Origin: Lysinibacillus xylanilyticus
Lineage (GTDB): Bacteria; Bacillota; Bacilli; Bacillales_A; Planococcaceae
DNA length: 64,000 nucleotides
Assembly (NCBI RefSeq): GCF_001183605.1
Contig: NZ_LFXJ01000005.1
Location: 806,001 to 870,000, forward strand
Direction of reading: 5' to 3'
Position numbers and translations under genes: made by a program. The notes beneath the pieces were generated by a model. That model was not told the origin of the DNA. It made no database searches and was given only the letters and a program-made list of their open reading frames with translations. Positions 39,722-48,468 of the stretch are shown piece by piece. Position 1 is the stretch's first letter, and each line of letters starts with the position of its first letter.

Positions 39722-39910
39722 TTAGGGGCAGTCGAATGAGGAAAGTGACTGGATTAATTCATATTCTTCGAGTTGTGCCGCCAATTGATCAATTTCACGC
39801 TCCAGAGTAGAAAATTGTTGGCGGTAAGCTTGAAGTAAATCTTTTACATATTTATACTAACGAGAAGGCTTTGATAAAGTGTTGACTATGACGCTGATCC
39901 CTAAGGGGTA
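39722..39910 (-). pseudogene. Remnant of an IS110-type transposase
   Basis: The minus strand reads KDLLQAYRQQFSTLEREIDQLAAQLEEYELIQS before a stop at 39722. That resembles the helical linker before the C-terminal domain of IS110/IS1111 transposases. Upstream the frame is shifted (QHFIKAFS). No start, no catalytic Ser domain. The rest of the gap, 39911-40073, shows nothing clear. Confidence 0.5.
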
Positions 39911-40074
39911 GATCAATCTTCAATCCAAGTCAATCACTGACCAATTTTTTTATCTCTGTCAAAAAATATAACAGATTATCCGACATTAAATAATGTATTT
40001 AAAATATACTCTCGCACCCAATTTATTCTAAAAACATAATATTCACGTTAAGAAAATAAAAAAAGGGGGAATGC

Positions 40075-40733
40075 ATGTTCTTGTTGTATCGTACGATTCA
40101 TATTTTACAAGGTGCCGTGATATAGATTTATCCTCTGAAATATGCTATGCAAAAGAAAAGTAATTGGTAGGGGTGATAATTTCCTAATCGTGATTGTTGT
40201 AAATGCACAATTGAACATGAAGAAGAATGCTAGCAATAGCAATAAGGAAAAGTATTTAGAAGCTTTCGGGAGCGTATTGAGATGACGGGAGCAACTGTTC
40301 GAACATTTGATGGTCAAAAATTTATTAAAGCTTTTATCTCAGGCGGCAGGTTAGGTGGATTGGGGGAAATTTCCCAAAACTTTATTGTAAAAAATTATGT
40401 ACCGGAAATCGAAGTGCTGAAATACACTAAATTATTTAACACATATGGTGGAATGTACAGTACCAATGAAGGTCTCTATTGCGGAGTCCCGTTAATTGTA
40501 ATCCCACAAAATGCGGATCAGCCAATAATTTCTGGGCAAGTGACTAATATTGGAGCTAGTATTCAATTCCAGAGGCAAAGTTTGACGGCAGATCAATTAT
40601 ATGAAGCTGCAGATCCTGTGTTGAATGGCCCATCTTTCCAGAAAGCGACTACAAGTATTAAAGAATCCGTTGAAAAATCGGGTGAAAAGATCAGGTTCAC
40701 AATTATGGGCCTGATCTTTATTTTTTTTTGCTT
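40075..40733 (+). pseudogene. Macrolide-glycosyltransferase-like (MGT/UGT) pseudogene with internal deletion
   Basis: An AAAAAGGGGG site precedes ATG 40074-40076, whose product MHVLVVSYDSYFTR soon ends. From about 40275 the frame reads RIEMTGATVRTF, an N-terminal-half motif of MGT glycosyltransferases, then jumps straight to NFIVKNYVPEIEVLKYT, GGMYSTNEGLYCGVPLIVIPQNADQP, the nucleotide-sugar binding site of the C-terminal half. About 200 residues that belong between them are missing and the natural C-terminal end is lost to a tail that runs over a terminator. It is a clear but dead relative of YjiC-like enzymes. Confidence 0.75.
40686..40730. terminator. Intrinsic terminator
   Basis: AAAGATCAGG (40686-40695) pairs with CCTGATCTTT (40710-40719) and is followed by a long T-run to 40729. 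It ends transcription from the left and lies just before the stop of the convergent TPR gene. Confidence 0.85.
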
Positions 40734-41219
40734 TTATTCCCACGTTTTATCTAACTTATCACTATAAAATTCTATAGCTTTACTGTAATCTTTTATTCCT
40801 TCATGTTTGGTAGTGTGGATTAAAGTATTTAACAAAGTTTCCATAGCCTTTGAATGCTCACTAAGATTATAGAGAGTCATCGCATAGAATACCTTTAAAT
40901 GTTCGGCTTCTGGAAACTCACTTAGAGCTTTTTCAAAAATACGTTTCGACTGTTCATATTGCCCTAATGTACGATAGGTGCTACCTAATCCTAAATAAGC
41001 GTCTACTAAAATTTCGGGATCAAGACCTAGTTGAATCGCTTTTTCATAGTGAGGGACAGCGTCTTTTTCTTTTCCTAATGAATCATATGTCCATGCACAT
41101 TGAAATTGGTAGTATCCATTTTCAGACTGTTCTTGAACTAGTGCTACCATTAATTGATTTGCTTCCTCCAATTGGCCATTCTCTCTTAAAGTAATAATGT
41201 GTTGTAATCGTTTATCCAT
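40734..41219 (-). CDS. Tetratricopeptide-repeat protein
   Basis: This 161-residue protein is built of TPR helix pairs. Visible repeats are GYYQFQCAWTYDSLGKEKDAVPHYEKAIQLG, VDAYLGLGSTYRTLGQYEQSKRIFEKALSEFP and LKVFYAMTLYNLSEHSKAMETLLNTL, preceded by a shorter RLQHIITLRENGQLEEANQL. No signal peptide or membrane helix, so it is cytoplasmic and probably a protein-binding scaffold. It resembles the small TPR proteins common in Bacillus chromosomes; partner unknown. Convergent to the glycosyltransferase remnant. Confidence 0.85.
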   Translation of the reverse strand: MDKRLQHIITLRENGQLEEANQLMVALVQEQSENGYYQFQCAWTYDSLGKEKDAVPHYEKAIQLGLDPEILVDAYLGLGSTYRTLGQYEQSKRIFEKALSEFPEAEHLKVFYAMTLYNLSEHSKAMETLLNTLIHTTKHEGIKDYSKAIEFYSDKLDKTWE

Positions 41220-41396
41220 GTTCTTCTGACCTTTAACTTTCTGTATTTTTCTAATCTTTAATCATTTTACACTTACCGCTATAAGAATACTAGAAACGTC
41301 TGTAAGGTAATAATTTATTGTTGTATACTTGGAAAATAAGTGACTCATCACCAAAAGTTGTTATAACATTTGTTAAGACATATACCGTGTATATAA

Positions 41397-41682
41397 GTTG
41401 ATTGGAGTGGAGGTTGGGAGACTCCTTGGGGATCAGCAAATAGAGGAACGAAGGCTAAAACCATCACGTCCTGTGATAACGCCTTCGTGACCAACATCCT
41501 GTTGCCCCAAGCGGCTCATCGGACGCCCCCAGGAAGCTTTGCTCTGTGCGACAGCAACAATGTTTTATCTGCGCGAAAGCGAAGCGTCAGCGACAAATGT
41601 TTTCTGTAAGCGAAAGCAAAGCGACAGCTACAAAGAGCTCAGCCGGAACGGAAATCAACCACACGTTATGGTGATGAGCCAA
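41397..41682 (+). repeat. MITE-like interspersed repeat, full-length copy
   Basis: The element begins GTTGATTGGAGTGG and ends CGGAACGGAAATCAAC (41659), then a conserved ACGTTATGGTGATGAGCC. Its ends are imperfect inverted repeats of about 24 bp (best seen in the 60496 copy). Inside is a long stem, CGAAGGC...GCCTTCG, enclosing ATCAC-GTCCT-GTGAT, and a central part with repeated GCGAAAGCGAAGCGTCAGC units. No transposase. Sister copies are at 501, 44983 and 60496. The open frame 41539-41763 is a by-product of the repeat. Confidence 0.85.
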
Positions 41683-41869
41683 ATAAGTACTTTTTTTAAA
41701 AATTCCACTTTAACTTTAAATATTACTTATGAAATAATAATAGAGGTGAATCGGAATGCTTGAACGTTCTATGGAGAAAACACGGATATGTAAAAAAGAA
41801 AGGGAGTGATAGAAAGAAGAGCACAATGTTGATAGCTCTTCTATATAAAAAGAAAAGAGGACTATTATT

Positions 41870-42709
41870 ATGAATAATTATCAAAGCATTTTTAGTGAAG
41901 GAATTGATTTAAAATATTGTGTGAAGGGACAAGGTAAGCCGATATTGGTAGTGGGGAGCAGTGTATATTATCCACGCTTGTTCTCGGAAAATTTATATAA
42001 ACATTTTCAATTTATCTTTTTAGATCATAGAGGTTTTGTGAAGCCTCCACGTGCTTTAAAGAAAGAAGATTATACTTTGGATAAAATTGTCGAGGATATC
42101 GAAACAGCAAGACAATTACTAAAACTTGAGGATTTCATTATTTTAGGACATTCTGGGCATGCATTTATGGCTTTGGCATATGCCGAAAAATATCCTCAAT
42201 ATGTTCAGAAGGTTATGTTATTAAATTCAGCACCGACAAACAGTCAAGAGAGACAACAGCAAAGTATATCATTTTTTAATGAGACTGCCAGTGCCGAGCG
42301 TACAAAGCAATTCGAGCATGATATTACCTTCTTAGAGAATGATATTCACAATGATCCAGAAAGACGATTTGTGCATATGTGTAATCGCATGGGTGCTCAT
42401 AGTTTTTATGATTATACGTTCGATGCTGCTTATATGTGGGATGGCGTATATACCAATATGGAAATAATTGATTACCTTTGGGGTGTAGCTTTTGCTGAAC
42501 GAAATCTAATCCGATCTATGGCTCACATAGATAAACCTATTTTTGTAGGATTAGGTAGATATGATTATTTAGTCGCTCCTGTTTCTCTTTGGGATATAAT
42601 TGATTATGAAAATGTGAAGAAGGTCATTTTTGAAAAAAGTGGCCATAACCCAATGTTTGAAGAACCAGATATTTTTGATAGGGAAATAATTAATTGGATT
42701 AATGAATAG
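41870..42709 (+). CDS. Alpha/beta hydrolase
   Basis: This 279-residue hydrolase has the nucleophile elbow GHSGH (Ser at about 99), an oxyanion-region HRGF, a catalytic Asp in GRYDYLVAP (about 231) and His in KSGHNPMFEEP (about 260). The fold and the NSAPTNS lid region are close to the proline iminopeptidase (S33) and related esterase branches. No signal peptide. It stands alone: an AGAGGAC site before ATG 41870 and a terminator 40 bp after the stop. Substrate unknown. Confidence 0.85.
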   Translation: MNNYQSIFSEGIDLKYCVKGQGKPILVVGSSVYYPRLFSENLYKHFQFIFLDHRGFVKPPRALKKEDYTLDKIVEDIETARQLLKLEDFIILGHSGHAFMALAYAEKYPQYVQKVMLLNSAPTNSQERQQQSISFFNETASAERTKQFEHDITFLENDIHNDPERRFVHMCNRMGAHSFYDYTFDAAYMWDGVYTNMEIIDYLWGVAFAERNLIRSMAHIDKPIFVGLGRYDYLVAPVSLWDIIDYENVKKVIFEKSGHNPMFEEPDIFDREIINWINE

Positions 42710-42749
42710 AATGATGACATAATGTTCATTATTTTATAACCCTAAATAC

Positions 42750-42790
42750 AAAATCGCTAGAGAATTAATAAAATTTCCTAGCGATTTTTC
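42750..42790. terminator. Intrinsic terminator
   Basis: AAATCGCTAG (42751-42760) pairs with CTAGCGATTT (42778-42787) and is followed by T residues. It serves the hydrolase gene and, in the other direction, the convergent DUF2809 gene. Confidence 0.85.
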
Positions 42791-42804
42791 ATTTAATTGT
42801 TTAT

Positions 42805-43239
42805 TTAACTTCGAAAAGGGAACTTAAATGTCACCTTATTTAATACAGTAGCGATTATGATCCCTACTGTATATCGAACCAAATCCTCTAAAAGAAAACC
42901 TTTGCCAAGTATCAAAGCCCCGAGCGTTGTTCCACGAATCTGATTAATCCAGTCTTCCTGATACAACTGGCTAAATTCAATGCCGAAGCTAAACAAAAAA
43001 CTGAGCCAAACGGCTGTTAAGGTGCTCTTACGTAATAGCAACAATCGAAATCCGAAATAGACCATCATAGCCCATAGCATGTCCCCAGCGTTCTGCGCTA
43101 CAAATGCCGGAAGTAAAATACTCCATTTTCTAGAGAATAGACCTAATATAATTGTGATCACAATAGCTATCAAATAAGCTATTCGCATGTTACGGTATTG
43201 CAAGTTGCTAGGTTTATGCTCATTAGTCAATAGAATCAC
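42805..43239 (-). CDS. DUF2809 membrane protein
   Basis: This 144-residue protein has four hydrophobic helices (about residues 18-36, 42-60, 67-88 and 118-136) and the DUF2809 signature LSFLFSFGIEFSQLYQEDWINQIRGTTLGALILG. The family is of unknown function and found mostly as small integral membrane proteins in Bacillus and related bacteria. It is followed on the same strand by the GNAT gene upstream, 88 bp away, so they may share a transcript. Confidence 0.85.
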   Translation of the reverse strand: MILLTNEHKPSNLQYRNMRIAYLIAIVITIILGLFSRKWSILLPAFVAQNAGDMLWAMMVYFGFRLLLLRKSTLTAVWLSFLFSFGIEFSQLYQEDWINQIRGTTLGALILGKGFLLEDLVRYTVGIIIATVLNKVTFKFPFRS

Positions 43240-43327
43240 TCTTTCGGTTGTTAATATTACTTCATTATCGCATAAAAGATGTCCGAAAGAATTATGTGTG
43301 TATGCCCCTGAAGAAAGATTACCTAAT

Positions 43328-43900
43328 TTAGTTCCCCTTGTACTCTTCTTTAAGCAATCCGTATATTTCTAAATCTACAATTCCTTTACCAGACCATAAT
43401 GTAGCTTGTCTTAAAAGTCCTTCTTTAAAAAAACCATTTTTCAGGAGGACCTTTTTAGATGTTTCATTTAATGGCATAACCTCAGCTTGTATGCGATTTA
43501 TATTAACTTCCTCAATTAAAAATTTGACAAGTATATTAACTGCATCAGTTGCAAGGCCTTTACCCCAATAGTCCTCTGCAAAAAAGTAACCAATCGTCAC
43601 CATATTCACTTTTTGATTAAAATCCATTGCTTCTATAATGCCTACTAATTTATCGCTATGAGACTTTTGAAAAATGCCCCATTTAACTCTGTTTTTCTTC
43701 TGATAATCTCTGTCAAAATGACCGATCATTTTACCTACTGTTTGGATATTATGTTTCGGGATTATCCCACAATATTCAAAGACTTTTTCATTATCATAGA
43801 TCGCAAATACTTCCGGTAAATGTGCATCTTCAATTTTTTTTAGCACAATATTTTCGGAGCTTAATAATGGGAACTCTGCAAACACTTTTTCGATATTCAT
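43328..43900 (-). CDS. GNAT-family N-acetyltransferase (RimJ/RimL type)
   Basis: This 190-residue enzyme has the GNAT fold: the N-terminal segment SENIVLKKIEDAHLPEVF, the substrate strand VGIIEAMDF, and motif A with GYFFAEDYWGKGLATDAVNILVKFL (about residues 107-131), which binds the acetyl-CoA pyrophosphate, then EVMPLNETSKKVLLKNGFFKEG. That layout is typical of ribosomal-protein or small-molecule acetyltransferases of the RimJ/L group. ATG at 43898-43900 follows AAGGAGAG. Substrate unknown. Confidence 0.9.
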   Translation of the reverse strand: MNIEKVFAEFPLLSSENIVLKKIEDAHLPEVFAIYDNEKVFEYCGIIPKHNIQTVGKMIGHFDRDYQKKNRVKWGIFQKSHSDKLVGIIEAMDFNQKVNMVTIGYFFAEDYWGKGLATDAVNILVKFLIEEVNINRIQAEVMPLNETSKKVLLKNGFFKEGLLRQATLWSGKGIVDLEIYGLLKEEYKGN

Positions 43901-43933
43901 AGCATACTCTCCTTATTTTTTATTAAATTTTCT

Positions 43934-44797
43934 TCACTTGATCGGAATATAAATTTTCATTTTCATTGTATTTGGAAATATAGAATTTACTACGTCTGTA
44001 ATCTCAAAATCAGGGCCGTTATTTCTCTCGTAATTTGAATTTGGTAACCAAACCCCGTAAATATAACGTCGAGTATTTTGAACGGATTCTACAGAGCCAT
44101 CAATTTTAAATTCCGCATATTTTCCTTCGGGAATCTGAGTATTGACGAAGTTGTCAATTATAGAATTATCATATTTCTCTACTTCTTCGCTAACAATGAA
44201 GGAAAATCGTCCATCATCTTGAAATTGAGTAGAGACTCCGTAAGCCATATTCGGTGCAGTTTTGTTAGAAATACGTTCATAGTACTGATTTTTACCGAAA
44301 TCAAAATAAAATTCAGGAATATCTATAAAATACTTTTCGTCCTGTAAAGTAGTTTTGTATACATATCCTGTAATAAGCTTTTTTTTGAGGTAAACAATTT
44401 CAGGCTTGTTCATTGTTAATTCCCCCTTAATTTTATAATCCAAAAAGATTAATTTTGTTTGAAGGGGAGTAGTATTTTTAACTTTCCGGTATTTCGAGGG
44501 AGTTACCCCGATATAGTTTGCAAAAGCACGAGTAAATGCTTCTTGAGAACCGTATTGAAAACTAATTGCGATTTCTAATATGTTTTTTGATGTTGTTTCT
44601 AATAATAAGGCAGCTTCGGATAGCCTTCGATTTCTAATATATTGTTGAACTGAAAATCCGGTAATTGCATGAAAAAGCCTTTGGAAATGAAAAGCTGAAA
44701 AATAAGATGCTGATGATACTTTTGTAATTAATAATTCATTTTGTAAATGCTCTTCTATATATTCAATTGAGTTTTGAATCCTTACATAGTAATCCAT
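43934..44797 (-). CDS. AraC-family regulator with GyrI-like effector domain
   Basis: This 287-residue regulator has the DNA-binding part first: two helix-turn-helix units (residues about 8-105), with SAFHFQRLFHAITGFSVQQYIRNRRLSEAA and ISFQYGSQEAFTRAFANYIGVTPSKYR. The rest (about 125-287) is a GyrI-like/AraC effector-binding domain, with PDFEITDVV and YIPIK near the end. Such proteins respond to hydrophobic or cationic small molecules and often control transporter or acetyltransferase genes; the adjacent GNAT gene 33 bp downstream is a reasonable target. Ribosome site GAGAGGAGC precedes the ATG. Confidence 0.9.
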   Translation of the reverse strand: MDYYVRIQNSIEYIEEHLQNELLITKVSSASYFSAFHFQRLFHAITGFSVQQYIRNRRLSEAALLLETTSKNILEIAISFQYGSQEAFTRAFANYIGVTPSKYRKVKNTTPLQTKLIFLDYKIKGELTMNKPEIVYLKKKLITGYVYKTTLQDEKYFIDIPEFYFDFGKNQYYERISNKTAPNMAYGVSTQFQDDGRFSFIVSEEVEKYDNSIIDNFVNTQIPEGKYAEFKIDGSVESVQNTRRYIYGVWLPNSNYERNNGPDFEITDVVNSIFPNTMKMKIYIPIK

Positions 44798-44982
44798 ACT
44801 ATAGCTCCTCTCTATTGATAATAGTAAAGATAAACAATAAATGTTTTTTGATAATTTGTGCTAATTCGTACATTATATTGTAGAAATGATTGGAAACCAA
44901 TCTCTTTATAGAAGGAGGTCTATAAATAAATTATTCTAAGCATCTAAAGTTTGGAATATTAAAACGTATGCCTTATGCAAAA

Positions 44983-45300
44983 TTGAACGGAGTTAAGACT
45001 GGGCGACACCTTGAGCATCAGCGAATAGAGGAACGAAGGCTAAAACCATCACATCCTGTGATAACGCCTTCGTGACCAACATCGTGCTGCTGACGCTACG
45101 TTAGCACTACGTTTTCGCGCAAAAAACATCGTGTTGGCCCGAGACCATGGAGCGAAGCGGGTAGGGGAACGAAGGTTATTAATATCACGTCTTGTGATAA
45201 CGCCTTCGTGTTGCCCCGACGCCCCAAGGAAGCTTTGCTCTGAGCGAAAACGACAAAGCGTCTAGTCGGAACGGAAATCAGCCACACACTGTGGTGATTA
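44983..45300 (+). repeat. MITE-like interspersed repeat, long copy
   Basis: Starts near GTTAAGACTGGGCGACACC and ends GGAACGGAAATCAGC (45282) with CACACTGTGGTGAT following. The CGAAGGCTAAAACCATCAC...GTGATAACGCCTTCGTG hairpin occurs twice (about 45035-45075 and 45170-45212), so this copy carries an internal duplication compared with the others. Confidence 0.8.
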
Positions 45301-45379
45301 TTAAAATATAAATATATTGAACAGCATTCCTTTATTGTGTATAATTTTACTATATTATACAGAAAGTGAGTGATTTAAT

Positions 45380-45433
45380 ATGAAAGTCAGCTCTATTTTT
45401 CCAACAAACAAATATAAGGTGTGGAAGAAGTAA
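45380..45433 (+). CDS. Possible 17-residue leader peptide
   Basis: A short frame, MKVSSIFPTNKYKVWKK, follows AGAAAGTGAGTG and ends 39 bp before the methyltransferase start. It may be a leader peptide or the remnant of an older gene start. The sequence alone does not decide between these. Confidence 0.3.
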   Translation: MKVSSIFPTNKYKVWKK

Positions 45434-45472
45434 GAATAATAGATTCTTCTGCACGAAATCGGAGGAATTGAA

Positions 45473-46231
45473 ATGTATAGTAATTACGGACCTTTATGTA
45501 CAGAACTTTATGATTTGACAAAACCAGTAGGATATTCTATTGGTGGAGATATTGAATACTATCTTGAACGCTTAAAAGGAACTAAGGGAAGGGTACTTGA
45601 AGCAGGAGTGGGCTCTGGACGCTTCTTAATCCCTTTACTTGAAAATGGATATGAAACTGAGGGAATCGACTACTCACCTGAAATGTTAGATTCATGCCGA
45701 AAACATTGCAAAGAAAGAGGATTCAAGCCAAATCTATATGAGGGTAACTTAAGCAATTTTTCATTAGACTCAAAATATGAAGCGATTGTTATGCCGACAG
45801 GTTCGTTCTGTTTAATCGAGAATTCGAAAGATGCGATGGATGCATTAACATGTATGTATAATCATTTGAAACCTGGAGGTCGCCTAATTGTAGACATGCT
45901 TTTACCTACAGACTGGCAAACAGGGGAAATTACTTCATCCTACTATGAAATTTCGCAAGAGGAAGGAATTTCATTAGAAAGAAAAGCTGTTGAAATGAAC
46001 TGGATCAATCAATATACGCTAACCATTCTAAAATATGAAAAATGGAGAAATGGTAAATTAATTGATACAGAATTACAAAGATTTCCGATTCGATGGTACG
46101 GAATAGAAGAATTCCAGCACATATTAACAAGCATAGGTTTCTCTGATATTACTTGCTCGGCTGAATATGTTTACAACAAGAAGCCTTCAAAGGAGCATTC
46201 ATTAATTACATTCGAAGCTGTTCGTAAATAA
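45473..46231 (+). CDS. SAM-dependent methyltransferase
   Basis: This 252-residue class I methyltransferase has motif I VLEAGVGSGRFLIPLLE (about residues 42-58), the acidic strand GIDYSPEML, IVMPTGSFCLIEN (post motif I) and HLKPGGRLIVDMLLP. The C-terminal part is the Ubie/methyltransf_25 type. No substrate domain is recognisable. ATG 45473 has CGGAGGAATT upstream. A degenerate copy of its N-terminal half lies at 47240-47395. Confidence 0.9.
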   Translation: MYSNYGPLCTELYDLTKPVGYSIGGDIEYYLERLKGTKGRVLEAGVGSGRFLIPLLENGYETEGIDYSPEMLDSCRKHCKERGFKPNLYEGNLSNFSLDSKYEAIVMPTGSFCLIENSKDAMDALTCMYNHLKPGGRLIVDMLLPTDWQTGEITSSYYEISQEEGISLERKAVEMNWINQYTLTILKYEKWRNGKLIDTELQRFPIRWYGIEEFQHILTSIGFSDITCSAEYVYNKKPSKEHSLITFEAVRK

Positions 46232-46233
46232 AT

Positions 46234-46290
46234 ATACCTGCTAGATTTTAGCTAAGAAAGTAGCTAAACATCTAGCAGGTATTTAGTTTT
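46234..46290. terminator. Terminator hairpin between converging genes
   Basis: ATACCTGCTAGA (46234-46245) pairs with TCTAGCAGGTAT (46271-46282), with an inner TTTAGCTA/TAGCTAAA stem, and T-rich bases follow. It lies between the methyltransferase and the convergent DUF1266 gene. Confidence 0.85.
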
Positions 46291-46308
46291 AATTATAATT
46301 TTTTTTTC

Positions 46309-47082
46309 TCATACCTTGTCCAATGTTACAGATTCCTGTACCGTTGATCGCTTGATATTAAATTCATTCCAAATTGAGTCCTTTTCTTCCAGCAATTCTT
46401 TTCCTTTCCAAATGATATCGATAATTTTACCCTCGTAAGCAATGGCTCGGCCAAATGCAAATGAAATAAAATAGTCATTCCAGGATTGGAAGATAGGGCT
46501 GGCAGCGTCTGCAGCTCTCTCTATATAACCCCATGCCTGTTCTTCGGTTATATAACCAACTATGTAGCTCCATCTTGCGATATTTACAGCTCGGTCAAAA
46601 TCCCATGCAGCAATGGTGTTCACCTGGTCAAAATTAGATTTCGTAAAGGAAAGTCTCTTCATCATACCCTCTTGGGCTGATTCATAGCATTCCTGCGATT
46701 TTCCTACTTCCTCCTCTGTAAAAGACTGACCAGCTTTAAATGCCAGAAGCAGCTCATCAAACTTCGTACGGTGCCCTTCCGATAGTAGCCATTCCAGGGT
46801 TTGCACAGCCTCCTCTGTATTATTAACCTCCCAGGCAGCAGAAAGGCCATCCTTTAAAATTTCGTGATTTTCCATCACCTGTAATATCCGAGGCGACTCA
46901 AGTCGGTAAAGAGAGAGGATAGCACCGTAGGCAAGCAAATGCTGTTTCTCTTTCGGTAAAGGGTTAGCCTTCTCCATTTCTACTCGCTTTTTTTTATTTC
47001 TTTTATTAAATCCATTGCCTAATATAATCAAACCCGCGAAAATTAAAATCACAATCCCCACAATAATAAGAAAAATCTTCAA
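46309..47082 (-). CDS. Membrane-anchored DUF1266 protein
   Basis: This 257-residue protein begins with a membrane anchor (residues about 3-22, followed by positively charged RNKKKR, so the main part is cytoplasmic). The C-terminal half matches DUF1266, seen in AWDFDRAVNIARWSYIVGYITEEQAWGYIERAAD and SWNDYFISFAFGRAIAYEG. The family has no known function; some members neighbour toxin or secretion genes, which is not the case here. Ribosome site GAGAGGAACG precedes the ATG. Confidence 0.8.
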   Translation of the reverse strand: MKIFLIIVGIVILIFAGLIILGNGFNKRNKKKRVEMEKANPLPKEKQHLLAYGAILSLYRLESPRILQVMENHEILKDGLSAAWEVNNTEEAVQTLEWLLSEGHRTKFDELLLAFKAGQSFTEEEVGKSQECYESAQEGMMKRLSFTKSNFDQVNTIAAWDFDRAVNIARWSYIVGYITEEQAWGYIERAADAASPIFQSWNDYFISFAFGRAIAYEGKIIDIIWKGKELLEEKDSIWNEFNIKRSTVQESVTLDKV

Positions 47083-47239
47083 ACCATCACGTTCCTCTCC
47101 ATATTTTTATTTGCCCCAGTTTATATCAGAATCACTAACTTTGGTAAATGATAGTAAAATTATACATTTGCAGGTAACTATGTACAATATGACTATTTTA
47201 TTACTTATTACCAAGGGTAAGGATAAAATTTGTTGATTG

Positions 47240-47395
47240 GCGTAGTGCCTCTTGTACGAGTGATTGATAAGATTAAAGACATGAAGCGGGAGTTGGCTCT
47301 GGAAGTTTCCTAAATATTTACTTCTTGAAAAGGGATATAAAGTTTATTCATGCCGACAAGTCTGTTGTGTTTAATGGAAAATTGCTATGTGGAAA
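47240..47395 (+). pseudogene. Degenerate copy of the methyltransferase N-terminus
   Basis: 47284-47320 reads AGVGSGSFLN, followed out of frame by LLEKGYKVYS, and 47350-47395 reads MPTSLLCLMENC. These correspond to AGVGSGRFLIPLLENGYE and MPTGSFCLIEN of the intact gene at 45473, with the stretch between them deleted and at least two frameshifts. It is a relic of a tandem paralogue. Confidence 0.6.
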
Positions 47396-47506
47396 TATAG
47401 GAAAGTTGGTAGCTTTAAATCTAATCCATTTTTTTCTTGCTATATTTTTACTGTATAAAGGAAAAATATGATTATCTATTTTCAATGAAGGAAGAAGGGG
47501 TTTTCC

Positions 47507-48316
47507 ATGCATAAAGATATGAATTATGGTAGTGACTTTAAATATATTCCAGCGACATCAATTTGGAGTGGAGATGGAGTAGAAGTATTACCTGATTTAT
47601 ACCAGCATACAATTCAAATTGTTAATATCGTACTCTACGGTGAACCTCATAAGGGAGAGTTCGTATTAGTTGATGCAGGTATGCCAAAAAGTGCAAAGGA
47701 AATTATTTCAATAGCTGAGGAGAGGTTTGGATCGAATAGTCGACCTAAAGCATTAATATTGACGCACGGGCATTTTGATCATGTTGGGGCGGTAATTGAT
47801 CTAATTGAACATTGGGGTATGCCAGTTTATGCCCATTCTTTAGAATTACCTTTTTTAACTGATATAAAAAATTATCCTGAACCTGATACTGCTGTAAATG
47901 GTGGCTTAATAGCGAAAGTATCATCAATTTTCCCGAATAAAGCCATTAACTTAGGAAACAACGTTGAGTCGCTCCCGTCCGATGGGAGTATTCCATATAT
48001 GGATGGTTTTCGTTGGATTCATACTCCTGGCCATACGCCAGGGCATATATCTTTATTTCGCGAAGAGGATCGAGCGTTAATTGTTGGAGATGCATTTGTT
48101 ACGGTTAAACAAGAGTCGCTATACAAAGTGGTGCTACAAAAAAAGGAAATTAGTGGACCGCCACGATATTTCACGACGGATTGGCAGGCTGCTTGGGATT
48201 CCGTAAAAAAATTAGAGGCACTAAAACCTTCAGTTGCTATTACAGGACATGGATTACCAATGAAAGGGGAAGAGCTTACTAGAAATTTGCATAAGTTAGC
48301 GACTGAATTTGAGTAG
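47507..48316 (+). CDS. Metallo-beta-lactamase-fold hydrolase
   Basis: This 269-residue protein carries the metal-binding motif LTHGHFDHVGA (about residues 85-95), a second His in HTPGHTPGH (about 170), and an Asp in IVGDAFVT, the typical MBL-fold set for a dinuclear zinc site. Its last His is in ITGHGLPM. Length and spacing fit the general cytosolic hydrolase branch (glyoxalase II or lactonase-like), not a secreted beta-lactamase, since no signal peptide is seen. ATG 47507 follows GAAGAAGGGG. Substrate not predictable. Confidence 0.9.
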   Translation: MHKDMNYGSDFKYIPATSIWSGDGVEVLPDLYQHTIQIVNIVLYGEPHKGEFVLVDAGMPKSAKEIISIAEERFGSNSRPKALILTHGHFDHVGAVIDLIEHWGMPVYAHSLELPFLTDIKNYPEPDTAVNGGLIAKVSSIFPNKAINLGNNVESLPSDGSIPYMDGFRWIHTPGHTPGHISLFREEDRALIVGDAFVTVKQESLYKVVLQKKEISGPPRYFTTDWQAAWDSVKKLEALKPSVAITGHGLPMKGEELTRNLHKLATEFE

Positions 48317-48381
48317 ATTGCTTTACCTGATCATAGCAAATTCCTCAATTAACTTTTTCAAACTAAATTTCGTCATAAAAA

Positions 48382-48423
48382 CTGCACTCCAAATGTTAGA
48401 TGTGTCTAACTATTGGAGTGCAG
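48382..48423. terminator. Hairpin between convergent genes
   Basis: CTGCACTCCAA (48382-48392) pairs with TTGGAGTGCAG (48413-48423), and the inner TTAGA/TCTAA extends it. It lies between the converging hydrolase and symporter genes and may end both transcripts, although the T-run is weak. Confidence 0.7.
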
Positions 48424-48468
48424 CTTACTTTGAGACTGTCTTATGAACTTGTTGCTTTCTAAAAATAT

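Noticed and set aside
41539-41763. 74-residue plus-strand ORF
   Set aside because: It lies inside a copy of the interspersed repeat, without ribosome site or protein-like composition.
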